Made by a program: the position numbers and the translations under genes. From positions 62,001 to 126,000 of the forward strand of contig JAJNQB010000013.1 in the NCBI GenBank assembly GCA_021155045.1: 64,000 nucleotides of DNA, written 5' to 3'. A model generated the notes under the pieces. It saw nothing but the letters and a program-made list of their open reading frames with translations, was not told the DNA's origin and ran no database searches. This DNA is from Arcticibacter sp. (lineage in GTDB: Bacteria; Bacteroidota; Bacteroidia; 2-12-FULL-35-15). This document shows positions 7,719 to 15,984 of this stretch, piece after piece (position 1 is the stretch's first letter; each line of letters opens with the position of its first letter).

Positions 7719-9925
7719 ATACAAAAATAAATTTAACAGCTTTTACTTTTTTAACCTTCACTCAGGTTTTATTGGCGCAACAGTCTGACACATCAAAAGT
7801 AATTACTCTGAAAGAAATTCATATAACAAATATAAATTTTAAAAATGAGATAGATCGATTACCCGAAATTCAGGGAACGATTATTTACTCGGGGAAAAAG
7901 AATGAGGTTGTAAAAGTAAACACACTTGATGCCGACCTTTCAACCAACAATCCGCGCCAAATATTCGGTAAAGTTCCAGGAGTAAGCATTTGGGAGAACG
8001 ATGGTTCTGGAATTCAGATGGGAGTGGCTACAAGAGGATTGAGCCCAAACCGTTCATGGGAATTTAATGTTCGTCAAAATGGTTATGATATTTCTTCCGA
8101 AGTATTTGGTTATCCAGAATCTTATTATAGTCCACCAATGGAAGCTGTTAGTAATATTGAAGTGGTAAGAGGAGCAGCATCATTGCAATACGGACCACAA
8201 TTTGGCGGATTACTGAATTACGTTATAAAAAAAGGAGATGCTACTAAACCAATTGTTTTTGAAACACAACAAACAACAGGTTCTTATGGATTGTTTAACT
8301 CTTACAATGCTATTGGAGGCACTTATAAAAAAGTTTCTTATTATGGATATTTTCATCATCGCAATGCCGAGGGTTGGCGTGATAATAGCAGGTATAATAT
8401 CAACACGGGTTATGCTTCCATAAATTATGCTGCAACTAAAAAGTTAAATATAGGATTACAATACACTCGTATGGATTATCAGAGCCAACAACCAGGTGGT
8501 CTTACTGATGATATGTATGCAAAAAATCCTCGTCAATCGCTACGTTCACGCAACTGGTTTAGTACTCCATGGAATGTTGCATCTCTCTCTGCTGACTATG
8601 AGTTTAATGAAACTACAAAATTAAGTGTAAAAATATTCGGCACAATAGCCGAGCGAAATAGTGTTGGTTTTACTAAAGGAATAAATGTTGCAGACACAAT
8701 TAATACTTCGTTAAACTCGTACAACCCGCGCCAAGTTGATAGGGATTATTATAACAATTTAGGAGGTGAAATCCGTTTTTTAAAAACGTATAATTTATTA
8801 AAACAAAAACACACACTCGCTGCTGGTATTAGGGTTTACAAAGGATTAACTAGCAGGAGACAAATTGGTACAGGCACAGCTGGAAATGATTTAGACCTTA
8901 CGATAACTAAATTAACAAATGGAAAGGAGTGGGGAAGAGATTTAAGTTTTGCTACTGATAATTATGCTTTGTTTGCTGAAAATATTTTTAAAATCGGAAA
9001 ACGATTGAGTGTTACACCTGGTGTACGATATGAAATTATCAATTCAACAGCTAAAGGATACATCAATACAACATCAACAGGAAACATACAAGAAAATAAA
9101 CAAGAAAGAAATGTTTTATTATTTGGATTGGGAACAGAATATCAAACAACACCAACAACAAATATTTATGCTAATTTTAGTCAATCATACCGCCCAGTAA
9201 CCTATTCCGAACTTACTCCTTCGGCAACAACAGATGTCATCGACCCAAATTTAAAAGATGCAAGCGGATATAATGTGGATTTTGGTTTCAGAGGAAAAAT
9301 TAAAAACTTTTTAATTTTTGATGTTGGGGGGTTTTATTTGAATTATGATAATCGTATTGGAACCATCACACAAAATAATCTCCCCTTCCGAACCAACATA
9401 GGAACATCTGTAAGTAAAGGAATAGAAAGTTTTGTTGAGATTGATCCGATCCGTATCTTCACGAATAGCTCCCCGATTGGATACATTCGCTTATTTGTTT
9501 CTTATGCTTATGTAGATGCAAAATACACCCAATGGAATAATCCAGCAATTGCCAGCGACCCTGTTAAAGCTATCGAAAACAAAAAGGTAGAAAATGCTCC
9601 GCAAACTATCGCTAGATACGGTGCAACGTATAGTATCAAAAAAATTGCTGCAACATTTCAGTTGAATCAAGTTTCAGATGTATTTACAGATGCTGCAAAT
9701 ACTGAAAAACCGAATGCTACCGCAACAATAGGAAAAATTTCAGGCTACTCGGTAATGGATATTTCTCTTACATATTTATTTGCAGAAAAATACAACTTAA
9801 AAGCAGGAGTAAATAACCTTGCCGATGAAAAGTATGCTACACGTAGGGCAGGAGGGTATCCTGGACCTGGACTTTTGCCTGCAAATGGAAGAACATTGTA
9901 TATAAGCATTGGGGCAAAGTTTTGA
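7715..9925 (+). CDS. TonB-dependent outer-membrane receptor, FecA-like siderophore/iron type
   Basis: 736 residues with a signal peptide (cleavage near LLAQ, about 22) and a TonB-box-like stretch around KVITLKEIHI. The plug domain (about 50-165) contains FGKVPGVSIWENDGSGIQ, ATRGLSPNRSWEFNVRQNG and EVVRGAASLQYGPQFGG, the pattern of ferric-citrate/siderophore receptors. A 22-strand-type barrel follows (about 170-736), ending in an aromatic-terminal strand (YISIGAKF). It lacks the carboxypeptidase-like N-terminal domain of SusC receptors, which argues for metal-chelate rather than glycan uptake. It sits behind a Fur-type palindrome and overlaps the preceding small ORF by four bases. No exbB/exbD/tonB is nearby. 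The exact ligand is not determinable. Confidence 0.88.
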   Translation: MNTKINLTAFTFLTFTQVLLAQQSDTSKVITLKEIHITNINFKNEIDRLPEIQGTIIYSGKKNEVVKVNTLDADLSTNNPRQIFGKVPGVSIWENDGSGIQMGVATRGLSPNRSWEFNVRQNGYDISSEVFGYPESYYSPPMEAVSNIEVVRGAASLQYGPQFGGLLNYVIKKGDATKPIVFETQQTTGSYGLFNSYNAIGGTYKKVSYYGYFHHRNAEGWRDNSRYNINTGYASINYAATKKLNIGLQYTRMDYQSQQPGGLTDDMYAKNPRQSLRSRNWFSTPWNVASLSADYEFNETTKLSVKIFGTIAERNSVGFTKGINVADTINTSLNSYNPRQVDRDYYNNLGGEIRFLKTYNLLKQKHTLAAGIRVYKGLTSRRQIGTGTAGNDLDLTITKLTNGKEWGRDLSFATDNYALFAENIFKIGKRLSVTPGVRYEIINSTAKGYINTTSTGNIQENKQERNVLLFGLGTEYQTTPTTNIYANFSQSYRPVTYSELTPSATTDVIDPNLKDASGYNVDFGFRGKIKNFLIFDVGGFYLNYDNRIGTITQNNLPFRTNIGTSVSKGIESFVEIDPIRIFTNSSPIGYIRLFVSYAYVDAKYTQWNNPAIASDPVKAIENKKVENAPQTIARYGATYSIKKIAATFQLNQVSDVFTDAANTEKPNATATIGKISGYSVMDISLTYLFAEKYNLKAGVNNLADEKYATRRAGGYPGPGLLPANGRTLYISIGAKF

Positions 9926-10188
9926 TTTTAATTATTTCGCTTATTGTCAAACAATTCAAAATTTTATCGATTATTTATACATTTAATCGCAAATCATTCC
10001 TTTTTTAATCCATGTTGTTTAGGGTTAAATGTGTTGTCAATTGAATGAAGATAGCAACTAAACAAAGAGCGATATAAAAGCAGAAAAAAAATATTTAGCA
10101 AACGATTTTTATCGCAAAACGATTGTGTCCTATTTTATGGACAATTCTAAAAAGTATTTTTTAAAAACACAAAGATTACAAAGTCAAT

Positions 10189-10215
10189 AAAATAAAGTTT
10201 TGTAAACTTTATTTT
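10189..10215. terminator. AT-rich perfect hairpin, probable terminator
   Basis: Arms 10189-10200 and 10204-10215 (core AATAAAGTTT / AAACTTTATT) pair perfectly over 12 bases around a TGT loop, and a T-rich run follows (10217-10228 region). It lies in the 458-base gap after the TonB receptor, so it likely ends that transcript and insulates the promoter at 10331-10360. The low GC content makes it weaker than a classical terminator. Confidence 0.55.
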
Positions 10216-10268
10216 CATCTTTTTTTTATTTTTAGAACCACACTTATATCTCTCCCATTCATTAAAAC

Positions 10269-10282
10269 ATGATATCTATCAT
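10269..10282. promoter_or_regulatory. FNR/CRP-family operator, ATGAT-N4-ATCAT
   Basis: ATGATATCTATCAT has perfect five-base arms around ATCT and keeps the TGAT-N4-ATCA core of FNR-type sites. Its centre lies about 91 bases before the start point predicted from the promoter at 10331-10360, a distance used by class I activators. It controls, by position, the USP/baeRF/VKOR run that begins at 10384. It resembles the operator at 4649-4662. Confidence 0.5.
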
Positions 10283-10330
10283 TTTATGAAGTGAATTATA
10301 TCATAATGAAAGAAATGTCATTTTGTATTT

Positions 10331-10360
10331 TTGTAAGCATAACATTGAGGATTATTTTTG
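10331..10360 (+). promoter_or_regulatory. Bacteroidota-type promoter for the USP 2 operon
   Basis: TTG at 10331-10333, a 19-base spacer, and TATTTTTG at 10353-10360 match the -33/-7 consensus with correct spacing. The expected start is near 10367, giving a leader of about 17 bases to ATG 10384. A second -7-like TATTTTTG (10326-10333) overlaps the -33 element but lacks a spaced TTG. Confidence 0.6.
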
Positions 10361-10383
10361 CACGTTCTTAAACAAACAAAACA

Positions 10384-11235
10384 ATGCGCACGATACTTGT
10401 TCCCACCGATTTTTCAAAATGTTCACTTCAAGCTGTAAAATACGCTATTCTGTTTGCACAAAAAACACAACGACAAATTCTTTTTTTTAATTCAACATTT
10501 TTACTGATTCCGACAAGAAGCTCCTCAACTGCATATTTACAAGCAGTAAAGTCGAACAAAGAAAATAAAATGAAAGCATTAATAAAATTTATCGATGAAG
10601 CATATTATTCACTCAAAATAAAAAGAGATGATGACAGGACAAAATTTTTAGTGAAATTCGGCAATTCAGCAGTTGAGAATATTATGGAGACAATTGATGA
10701 ACAATTCATCGATTTAATCATTATGGGGACGCATGGAGCAACAGGGTTTCGTAAAGTCCTTTTTGGTAGTAATACCGCTAAAATTATTGAACAGGCATAT
10801 TGTCCTGTTTTAGCAGTTCCAAGCAAATTCAAATTTACATCTATAAATAAAATTGCTTACGCAACATCCGATATGGATAAATTGAAAAAAGAGCTAAAAG
10901 CTGTAGTTTCAATAGCACAAAAGCTCGATGCTTCTATTGATATAGTACACATCATTGGAAGGGAAAAGCCAAAATTTAAACCGGAGGATTTTGATGTGAA
11001 TAAATTTGTTACCATACTATCTAAACAATTAAATTTTTATAACCTTGGATTTTACATTATTGATGGTAAAGGTCGCTCTATTCCAGATGAAATAAATACG
11101 TTTGCTACACATCAAAAAACAGATATGTTGGTAATGTTTACTCAAAAAAGAGGATTCTTTGAAAAATTATTTAATCATAGTAAAACAACCGAACTAGCAT
11201 ACAACCTTACCGTTCCTCTGCTTGCAATAAAGTAA
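10384..11235 (+). CDS. Universal stress protein, two UspA domains (USP 2)
   Basis: 283 residues beginning MRTILVPTDFSKCS, the canonical USP beta-1 strand. The N-terminal domain holds the nucleotide-binding pattern GTHGATGFRKVLFGSNTAK (about 117-135); the C-terminal domain is degenerate and ends with a KRGFFEKLFNHSKTTELAY-type sequence like the other USPs here. It is the first gene behind the promoter and FNR-type site, and is followed after 19 bases by the eRF1-like gene, indicating one transcript. Two-domain USPs of this kind can act as ATP-dependent stress effectors; specific role unknown. Confidence 0.9.
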   Translation: MRTILVPTDFSKCSLQAVKYAILFAQKTQRQILFFNSTFLLIPTRSSSTAYLQAVKSNKENKMKALIKFIDEAYYSLKIKRDDDRTKFLVKFGNSAVENIMETIDEQFIDLIIMGTHGATGFRKVLFGSNTAKIIEQAYCPVLAVPSKFKFTSINKIAYATSDMDKLKKELKAVVSIAQKLDASIDIVHIIGREKPKFKPEDFDVNKFVTILSKQLNFYNLGFYIIDGKGRSIPDEINTFATHQKTDMLVMFTQKRGFFEKLFNHSKTTELAYNLTVPLLAIK

Positions 11236-11254
11236 TTAAATAAAATCTGATATT

Positions 11255-11674
11255 ATGAAAGATGAAAAAAACACAGGTGTTTGGATAGACAGCAAAAAAG
11301 CTGTTATTGTACAATTACACAAAGGAAAAGAAACTGTACAAACCATTTCTTCTGGTATAGAAGGAAGAGTACGTATTACAGGCGAAGGCAAACAATTCAC
11401 AAGAATGGGGAATCAGTATTTCTCTTTTGAAAAAAAGAATGACGAAAAGCATAAGCATGAATTAAGTGGGTATTTTAAAAAGGTAATTGATCAAATTAAA
11501 GATGCTGATTCCATAATGATAATAGGTCCGGCAGAAACGAAGTTGGGCTTACATAAAATGATATCGGAATCAAAAAAACTGTTGGGAAAACTTGTAATGG
11601 TAGATGCCGAAGATCATTTAACAGATAATCAAGTGGCTGCTAAAGTGAGGGCGTTTTTTGAAGTAAAAAAGTAA
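11255..11674 (+). CDS. Bacterial eRF1/Pelota-like (baeRF-type) small protein
   Basis: 139 residues. The N-terminus (KNTGVWIDSKKAVIVQLHKG) and the C-terminal pattern (MIIGPAETKLGLHKMI, then VDAEDHLTDNQVAAKVRAFF) resemble bacterial proteins related to the archaeal/eukaryotic release-factor fold, especially the peptide-release-factor domain 3 core. The protein is short and has no GGQ motif, so peptidyl-tRNA hydrolysis by that route is not expected. Its place among USPs suggests ribosome protection or stress-related RNA/ribosome binding. That role is inference; the family assignment rests on pattern memory. Confidence 0.55.
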   Translation: MKDEKNTGVWIDSKKAVIVQLHKGKETVQTISSGIEGRVRITGEGKQFTRMGNQYFSFEKKNDEKHKHELSGYFKKVIDQIKDADSIMIIGPAETKLGLHKMISESKKLLGKLVMVDAEDHLTDNQVAAKVRAFFEVKK

Positions 11675-11689
11675 AATCATAAAAAATAA

Positions 11690-12529
11690 ATGAAAACCAT
11701 ACTCGTCCCTACCGATTTTTCAAGCAATGCGAATAATGCATTAAGGTATGCTGATTCATTAGCTTTGGCAATGAACGCAAAGTTAATAGTGCTAAATATT
11801 TACACACCCTCACTTGGTAGATACAATATGATGGGTGGCATTGTTGCTGAAGAAATAGCCATAGCAAAAACTGAAAGCCTTCAACAACTAACAAAATCTT
11901 GTGAGAATTTTGCTAATGCTAGTTGTTCCACAATGTTTGAAATAGGTAGCCCTGTTAATGAAATTATAGGTACGGCTAAAAAAAAGAATCCAGCCTTTAT
12001 TGTTATGGGGACACACGGAGCAAGTGGACTTAATAAAGTTTTGTTTGGAAGTAATACTTCAAAAGTAATTTCAAAATCAGAAATACCGGTGTTAGCAATT
12101 CCGCAACGATATAAATTCAGGAAAATAAAAAAGATAATCTGCACTTCCGATTTTAAAAATTTGACATCTGAACTGAAAAGCATATTGCCTATTGCAAAAG
12201 CAATGGATACCGCTATTGAATTATTGTATCTTGATTATGGGTGGGATAAAAGCATGAACATAGAGCAACGATTTAATGACGTGATTAAAAAAGGCAGATA
12301 CAAAAATATTCAACTTGTTCAAAAAAAAGTTTCTATAGAAGAACCAATTGTTGAACACTTAAAAAAATATGCAAAAAAAAATAATGATTCAATTCTTGTT
12401 ATGTTCCCTGAAGATAAAAGTTACTTTGATAAACTATTCCTCAGCAGCAAAACAGAGGAGTTAGCATATAATCTGAAATTACCATTGCTGACAATCAGAA
12501 AAAGCAGCATTAAAAAGAATAAAAAATAG
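11690..12529 (+). CDS. Universal stress protein, two UspA domains (USP 3)
   Basis: 279 residues starting MKTILVPTDFSSNANNALRY. The ATP-type motif GTHGASGLNKVLFGSNTSK lies at about 105-123 in the first domain. The second domain (about 145-279) lacks it and contains the family-specific PEDKSYFDKLFLSSKTEELAY stretch. It follows the baeRF-like gene by 15 bases. Domain-level divergence from USP 1, 2 and 4 suggests old duplicates, not a recent amplification. Confidence 0.9.
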   Translation: MKTILVPTDFSSNANNALRYADSLALAMNAKLIVLNIYTPSLGRYNMMGGIVAEEIAIAKTESLQQLTKSCENFANASCSTMFEIGSPVNEIIGTAKKKNPAFIVMGTHGASGLNKVLFGSNTSKVISKSEIPVLAIPQRYKFRKIKKIICTSDFKNLTSELKSILPIAKAMDTAIELLYLDYGWDKSMNIEQRFNDVIKKGRYKNIQLVQKKVSIEEPIVEHLKKYAKKNNDSILVMFPEDKSYFDKLFLSSKTEELAYNLKLPLLTIRKSSIKKNKK

Positions 12530-12541
12530 ATGGATGAAATA

Positions 12542-12557
12542 TTAATAACGTTATTAA
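12542..12557. promoter_or_regulatory. Perfect 16-base palindrome before USP 4
   Basis: TTAATAACGTTATTAA is self-complementary across all 16 bases, without a loop, which suits a dimeric DNA-binding protein better than a terminator. It lies in the 41-base gap between USP 3 and USP 4. An AT-rich chance palindrome is possible; no known box is matched. Confidence 0.3.
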
Positions 12558-12570
12558 ATTATAAATATTT

Positions 12571-13395
12571 ATGAAAATACTTGTACCAACCGATTTTTCT
12601 AAACTTTCAAAAGTGGCCGTGCTATATGCTGCACAAATGGCAAAGAGCCTTGATGCGGAAATAACATTGCTCCATGCAGTTTATATTGAGGCTCCTCCAA
12701 GAGCCCAGGCTGCTATGAAAGAAAGGCAAATAGTAGATGCGATGGTTGACAATGCCATGCAGGATTTTGTGCAACTGAGTAATGAAATAAAAAAAGAAGT
12801 AGGTTATGTAGTAAAAGTAACTCCACAGATCGTGAAGGGACATCCAGTAGAAGATGTTGTTGTAAATTTTGCACACCATAATGATATTGATTTGATAATT
12901 ATGGGAACCAAAGGAGCAAGTGGAATTAAAAAAGTGCTAATGGGCAGCAATGCAGCAGCTACTATTAGTCGAAGTACAATCCCTGTTATTACAGTACCCG
13001 AGCATTCCAGATTCAAACCAATCAAAAATATTATTTACGCTACCGACATGCAATCTTTGGAACATGAAGTTAATTCAATCATTCCACTTGCAGAACTTTT
13101 TAACGCTACAATAAACATCCTTCATGTTTTATCGCCAGATTCAACAACAAAAATTAATAAGGCACAAATCAAAAAGGATATTATCAACAAATACAAGTAT
13201 CCGCATATCACGGTTCATGTTTCAATAAACGATGACGTTGCTGAAGGGATTGACGAATATATTGTTCAAGCAAAAGCTGATATGTTAGCAATGTTTACTC
13301 GGGAATTAACTTTTTTTCAGAAACTTTTTGGCAAAAGCATAACAAGAGAAATGGCATTTCATACTTGGGTTCCGCTATTAGCATTTAAAAAATGA
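12571..13395 (+). CDS. Universal stress protein, two UspA domains (USP 4)
   Basis: 274 residues beginning MKILVPTDFSKLSKVAVLYA. The first domain carries GTKGASGIKKVLMGSNAAA (about 112-130), the nucleotide-binding pattern; the second domain is degenerate and closes with ELTFFQKLFGKSITREMAFH. Its stop codon overlaps the start of the VKOR-like gene in an ATGA junction, so the two are translationally coupled. This is the clearest operon link between the stress proteins and a redox enzyme. Confidence 0.9.
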   Translation: MKILVPTDFSKLSKVAVLYAAQMAKSLDAEITLLHAVYIEAPPRAQAAMKERQIVDAMVDNAMQDFVQLSNEIKKEVGYVVKVTPQIVKGHPVEDVVVNFAHHNDIDLIIMGTKGASGIKKVLMGSNAAATISRSTIPVITVPEHSRFKPIKNIIYATDMQSLEHEVNSIIPLAELFNATINILHVLSPDSTTKINKAQIKKDIINKYKYPHITVHVSINDDVAEGIDEYIVQAKADMLAMFTRELTFFQKLFGKSITREMAFHTWVPLLAFKK

Positions 13396-13835
13396 AATTG
13401 ATGAAAAATTATTTAATTATTATCATAATTACAACGCTTATAGGTATAGCGAACACTATTTACCTAAGTTATTGCTGCATCACAAAAAAGAATGTGAAAT
13501 GCCTTTTCTTGCCGGATAAAATGTGCTTTAAGGTTCAATATAGCAAGTATAGTTCTACTTTCGGGATTCCTAATCCTTATCTTGGATTAACAATGTTAGT
13601 TGCAATTTTTGTATTCACTATTTTGTACATACAATCACTCGTGCCTTTTGAGATAATTTTTGCAATTATTTCTGCTGGATTTATTTTTTCGCTTTACTTC
13701 ACCTACATTCAGGCATTTGTGATAAAAGCATTTTGCACCTGGTGTGTTTTATCGGCATTGATTTTTACAATTCTTTTTATTGTATCGTTAATAAAAATGA
13801 TAGGTTCAAGCATGATGCTGGAAATATATTTATAG
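13392..13835 (+). CDS. VKOR-family disulfide-forming membrane oxidoreductase
   Basis: 147 residues with four to five predicted membrane helices. The diagnostic cysteines of vitamin K epoxide reductase homologues are all present: the loop pair Cys37-x7-Cys45 (KCLFLPDKMC) and the active-site pair Cys115-TW-Cys118 (FCTWC) on the following helix. Bacterial VKORs reoxidise DsbA-like partners and pass electrons to quinone, in place of DsbB. No thioredoxin-fold domain is fused and none is encoded next to it, so the partner must be elsewhere. The start at 13392 overlaps the USP 4 stop; an inner ATG at 13401 is possible. Confidence 0.82.
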   Translation: MKLMKNYLIIIIITTLIGIANTIYLSYCCITKKNVKCLFLPDKMCFKVQYSKYSSTFGIPNPYLGLTMLVAIFVFTILYIQSLVPFEIIFAIISAGFIFSLYFTYIQAFVIKAFCTWCVLSALIFTILFIVSLIKMIGSSMMLEIYL

Positions 13836-13858
13836 AATCATTCAAAAACAAAACAAAC

Positions 13859-14257
13859 ATGAAAATAAATGTTCTCAATTTAATAGTAGCCCTTATTTTA
13901 GTAATAGCTGCTTTTTCTTGTTCAGATGGCAAAATTAACGAAGAAGAAAAACTTGAAACAGACAATAGAAAGATAGAAACAATAGATTCAACCGAAATAA
14001 AATATAATGCCATGAAGGATGAATACAAACTGCGTATCAAAGAAAAAATACTTGAAGCCGACAAAAAGATAGAAGAGTTATCCACAAAATTTAACAATGC
14101 CAACGGTAAACTGAAGGATAAGTTGAAATTAGAAATAGATGAATGGAAAATCAAAAAACAAAAACTTCAGGAAGCGTGGGAGAAAATTGAAAAGTTAGGA
14201 AAGGAAAACTGGAATAATTTTGAAAAAGAACTTAAAAATGCGCTTGATCTGAAGTAG
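13859..14257 (+). CDS. Coiled-coil lipoprotein
   Basis: 132 residues from ATG 13859. A longer frame begins inside the VKOR gene at 13733, but the inner ATG gives a proper lipoprotein signal: MKINVLNLIVALILVIAAFSC, lipobox AFSC with Cys at 21. The mature part is almost entirely charged helix (Lys/Glu heptads, for example ADKKIEELSTKFNNANGK), so an elongated coiled coil anchored to a membrane is expected. It follows the VKOR gene by 23 bases. Function unknown; an envelope-stress or spacer role would fit. Confidence 0.65.
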   Translation: MKINVLNLIVALILVIAAFSCSDGKINEEEKLETDNRKIETIDSTEIKYNAMKDEYKLRIKEKILEADKKIEELSTKFNNANGKLKDKLKLEIDEWKIKKQKLQEAWEKIEKLGKENWNNFEKELKNALDLK

Positions 14258-14263
14258 GATAGC

Positions 14264-14457
14264 ATGAAAATCTTCTCCAGAAAAGTAAATCCGATTATGT
14301 GAGCGCTATTGACAATACGCTTGATTTATTGAACAAGGATAAAATTGTGGAATTAGATTCTTCAACTCTTCTTAATATTTTTTTGGAAATACACTCATCA
14401 CATAATTCGCTGCTTGCGGCTATAAAAGATTTAAAAGAACTGAATGCTATTAATTAG
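14264..14457 (+). pseudogene. Possible small helical gene with a start-proximal frameshift
   Basis: A frame encoding NLLQKSKSDYVSAIDNTL and LLNKDKIVELDSSTLLNIFL, then LAAIKDLKELNAIN, ends at TAG 14455. Its natural ATG (14264) lies one base out of frame: the sequence has ATGAAAAT where ATGGAAAAT would be needed. Without repair, translation could begin only at GTG 14299 (52 codons). The gap is between the lipoprotein and the AMP phosphorylase-like gene. Either a recently broken small gene, a dropped base in the assembly, or a GTG-started product. Confidence 0.4.
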
Positions 14458-14469
14458 ATTTAAATTATT

Positions 14470-15984
14470 ATGATAACAAAAATAAATAATCTCACAAATA
14501 GCTTGACGCTTAAGAGGCTCGGCATTGATACACTTCAAGAGTTTGTGGTGTATATGCGTGCGGAATGTCATGTTTGTATTTCAGAAGGATTTAAAACCCA
14601 AACCCGAATAAATATTTCTGTAAAAAACAAAACAGCCATTGCTACACTCAACGTTATTTATGGGGAGATACTTCATCATGGCGAAGCCAGTTTGTCGGAA
14701 AGTGTTTGGAAATATATGAATGCTGAGGAAGGAGATGAAATAATATTTTCACATCTTCAACCTATACATTCACTAAGTGATGTAAGAGCTAAAATGTATG
14801 GAGGAATACTTGATTACAAAGCCGCAGAAAGAATCATTAGCGATATAGCAGAAGGAAAATATTCCAACATTCATCTGGCTGCATTTGTAACCGCCTGTGC
14901 AGGAGAAAGGCTTAATGTAAATGAAATTACCGCTCTTACCACCTCCATGGTAAATGTTGGAAGCAAATTAAATTGGGACAGTTCTGTTGTTGCCGATAAA
15001 CATTGTGTTGGCGGATTACCGGGCAACAGAACCACTCCCATTGTTGTGGCTATTGCTGCAGCTGCTGGATTAACTATTCCCAAAACATCATCAAAGGCAA
15101 TTACTTCTCCGGCTGGTACTGCTGATACAATGGCAGTATTTACTGAAGTTGATTTATCCCTTGCAAAAATAAAAGAAGTAATTGAAAAGGAGCAGGCTTG
15201 TATTGCATGGGGAGGCGGAGTTAAATTAAGCCCAGTGGATGATGTTTTGATACGAATCGGTAAGGCATTGGACGTGGACAGTGAAGGACAAATGATAGCA
15301 TCCGTACTATCAAAAAAGGTAGCGGCAGGATCCACCCATGTGATAATTGATATACCAGTAGGCGCAACAGCTAAAGTCAGAACACTTGAAAAAGCTCTCA
15401 AGCTGAAATACTATTTTTATTCGGTAGGTAATTCTTTAGGATTAAAATTGAAAGTGGTTATTACAGATGGCAACCAGCCTGTAGGAAGAGGGGTAGGACC
15501 AGCTTTAGAAGCAATGGATGTACTTTCTGTTTTGAGAAACGAACCTCAGGCTCCGAAGGATTTGCTTCAAAGGGCTTGCTTTATTGCCGGAGCTTTACTG
15601 GAATTGTGCGGAAATGCCCAAGCAGGGAAAGGAGAACAAATAGCGATGGAGATTGTTAAAACCGGGAAAGCCTGGAATAAATTTTACAGTATTTGTATGG
15701 CTCAGGGAGGCTTTCGTGAACCAAAATATGCCCCCTTCTCACATGTTATTTTAGCTGAGTGTGACGGAGTAGTAAGTGAAATTGACAATCGTAAACTGGC
15801 AATGGCAGCTAAATTATGTGGAGCACCTGATGATAAATCAGCAGGAATTTTATTCAATGCTCCCTTAGAAAAAACAGTAAATAAAGGAGATACCTTATTT
15901 ACTATTTACGCTGACTCCAAAGGTGAATTAAACTATGCGATAGAATACATTAAAAACGAAAGTAAAATAATTACAATAAAATGA
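14470..15984 (+). CDS. AMP phosphorylase / thymidine phosphorylase family (archaeal-type)
   Basis: 504 residues, longer than DeoA (about 440) because of an N-terminal domain (about 1-85) typical of the archaeal-type AMP phosphorylase branch. The nucleoside phosphorylase signature reads KTSSKAITSPAGTADTMAVF (about 212-231), preceded by DKHCVGGLPGNRTTP (about 177-191). Known members split AMP with phosphate into adenine and ribose 1,5-bisphosphate, or act on thymidine or other nucleosides. The next gene is a PRPP synthetase with a four-base overlap, arguing for a ribose-phosphate/AMP role. No RuBisCO or ribose-1,5-bisphosphate isomerase is in the window. Confidence 0.82.
   Translation: MITKINNLTNSLTLKRLGIDTLQEFVVYMRAECHVCISEGFKTQTRINISVKNKTAIATLNVIYGEILHHGEASLSESVWKYMNAEEGDEIIFSHLQPIHSLSDVRAKMYGGILDYKAAERIISDIAEGKYSNIHLAAFVTACAGERLNVNEITALTTSMVNVGSKLNWDSSVVADKHCVGGLPGNRTTPIVVAIAAAAGLTIPKTSSKAITSPAGTADTMAVFTEVDLSLAKIKEVIEKEQACIAWGGGVKLSPVDDVLIRIGKALDVDSEGQMIASVLSKKVAAGSTHVIIDIPVGATAKVRTLEKALKLKYYFYSVGNSLGLKLKVVITDGNQPVGRGVGPALEAMDVLSVLRNEPQAPKDLLQRACFIAGALLELCGNAQAGKGEQIAMEIVKTGKAWNKFYSICMAQGGFREPKYAPFSHVILAECDGVVSEIDNRKLAMAAKLCGAPDDKSAGILFNAPLEKTVNKGDTLFTIYADSKGELNYAIEYIKNESKIITIK

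Noticed and set aside
14871..15401. 176-codon frame opposite the AMP phosphorylase gene
   Set aside because: Antisense shadow of a well-supported enzyme; its composition follows the codon pattern of the sense gene.
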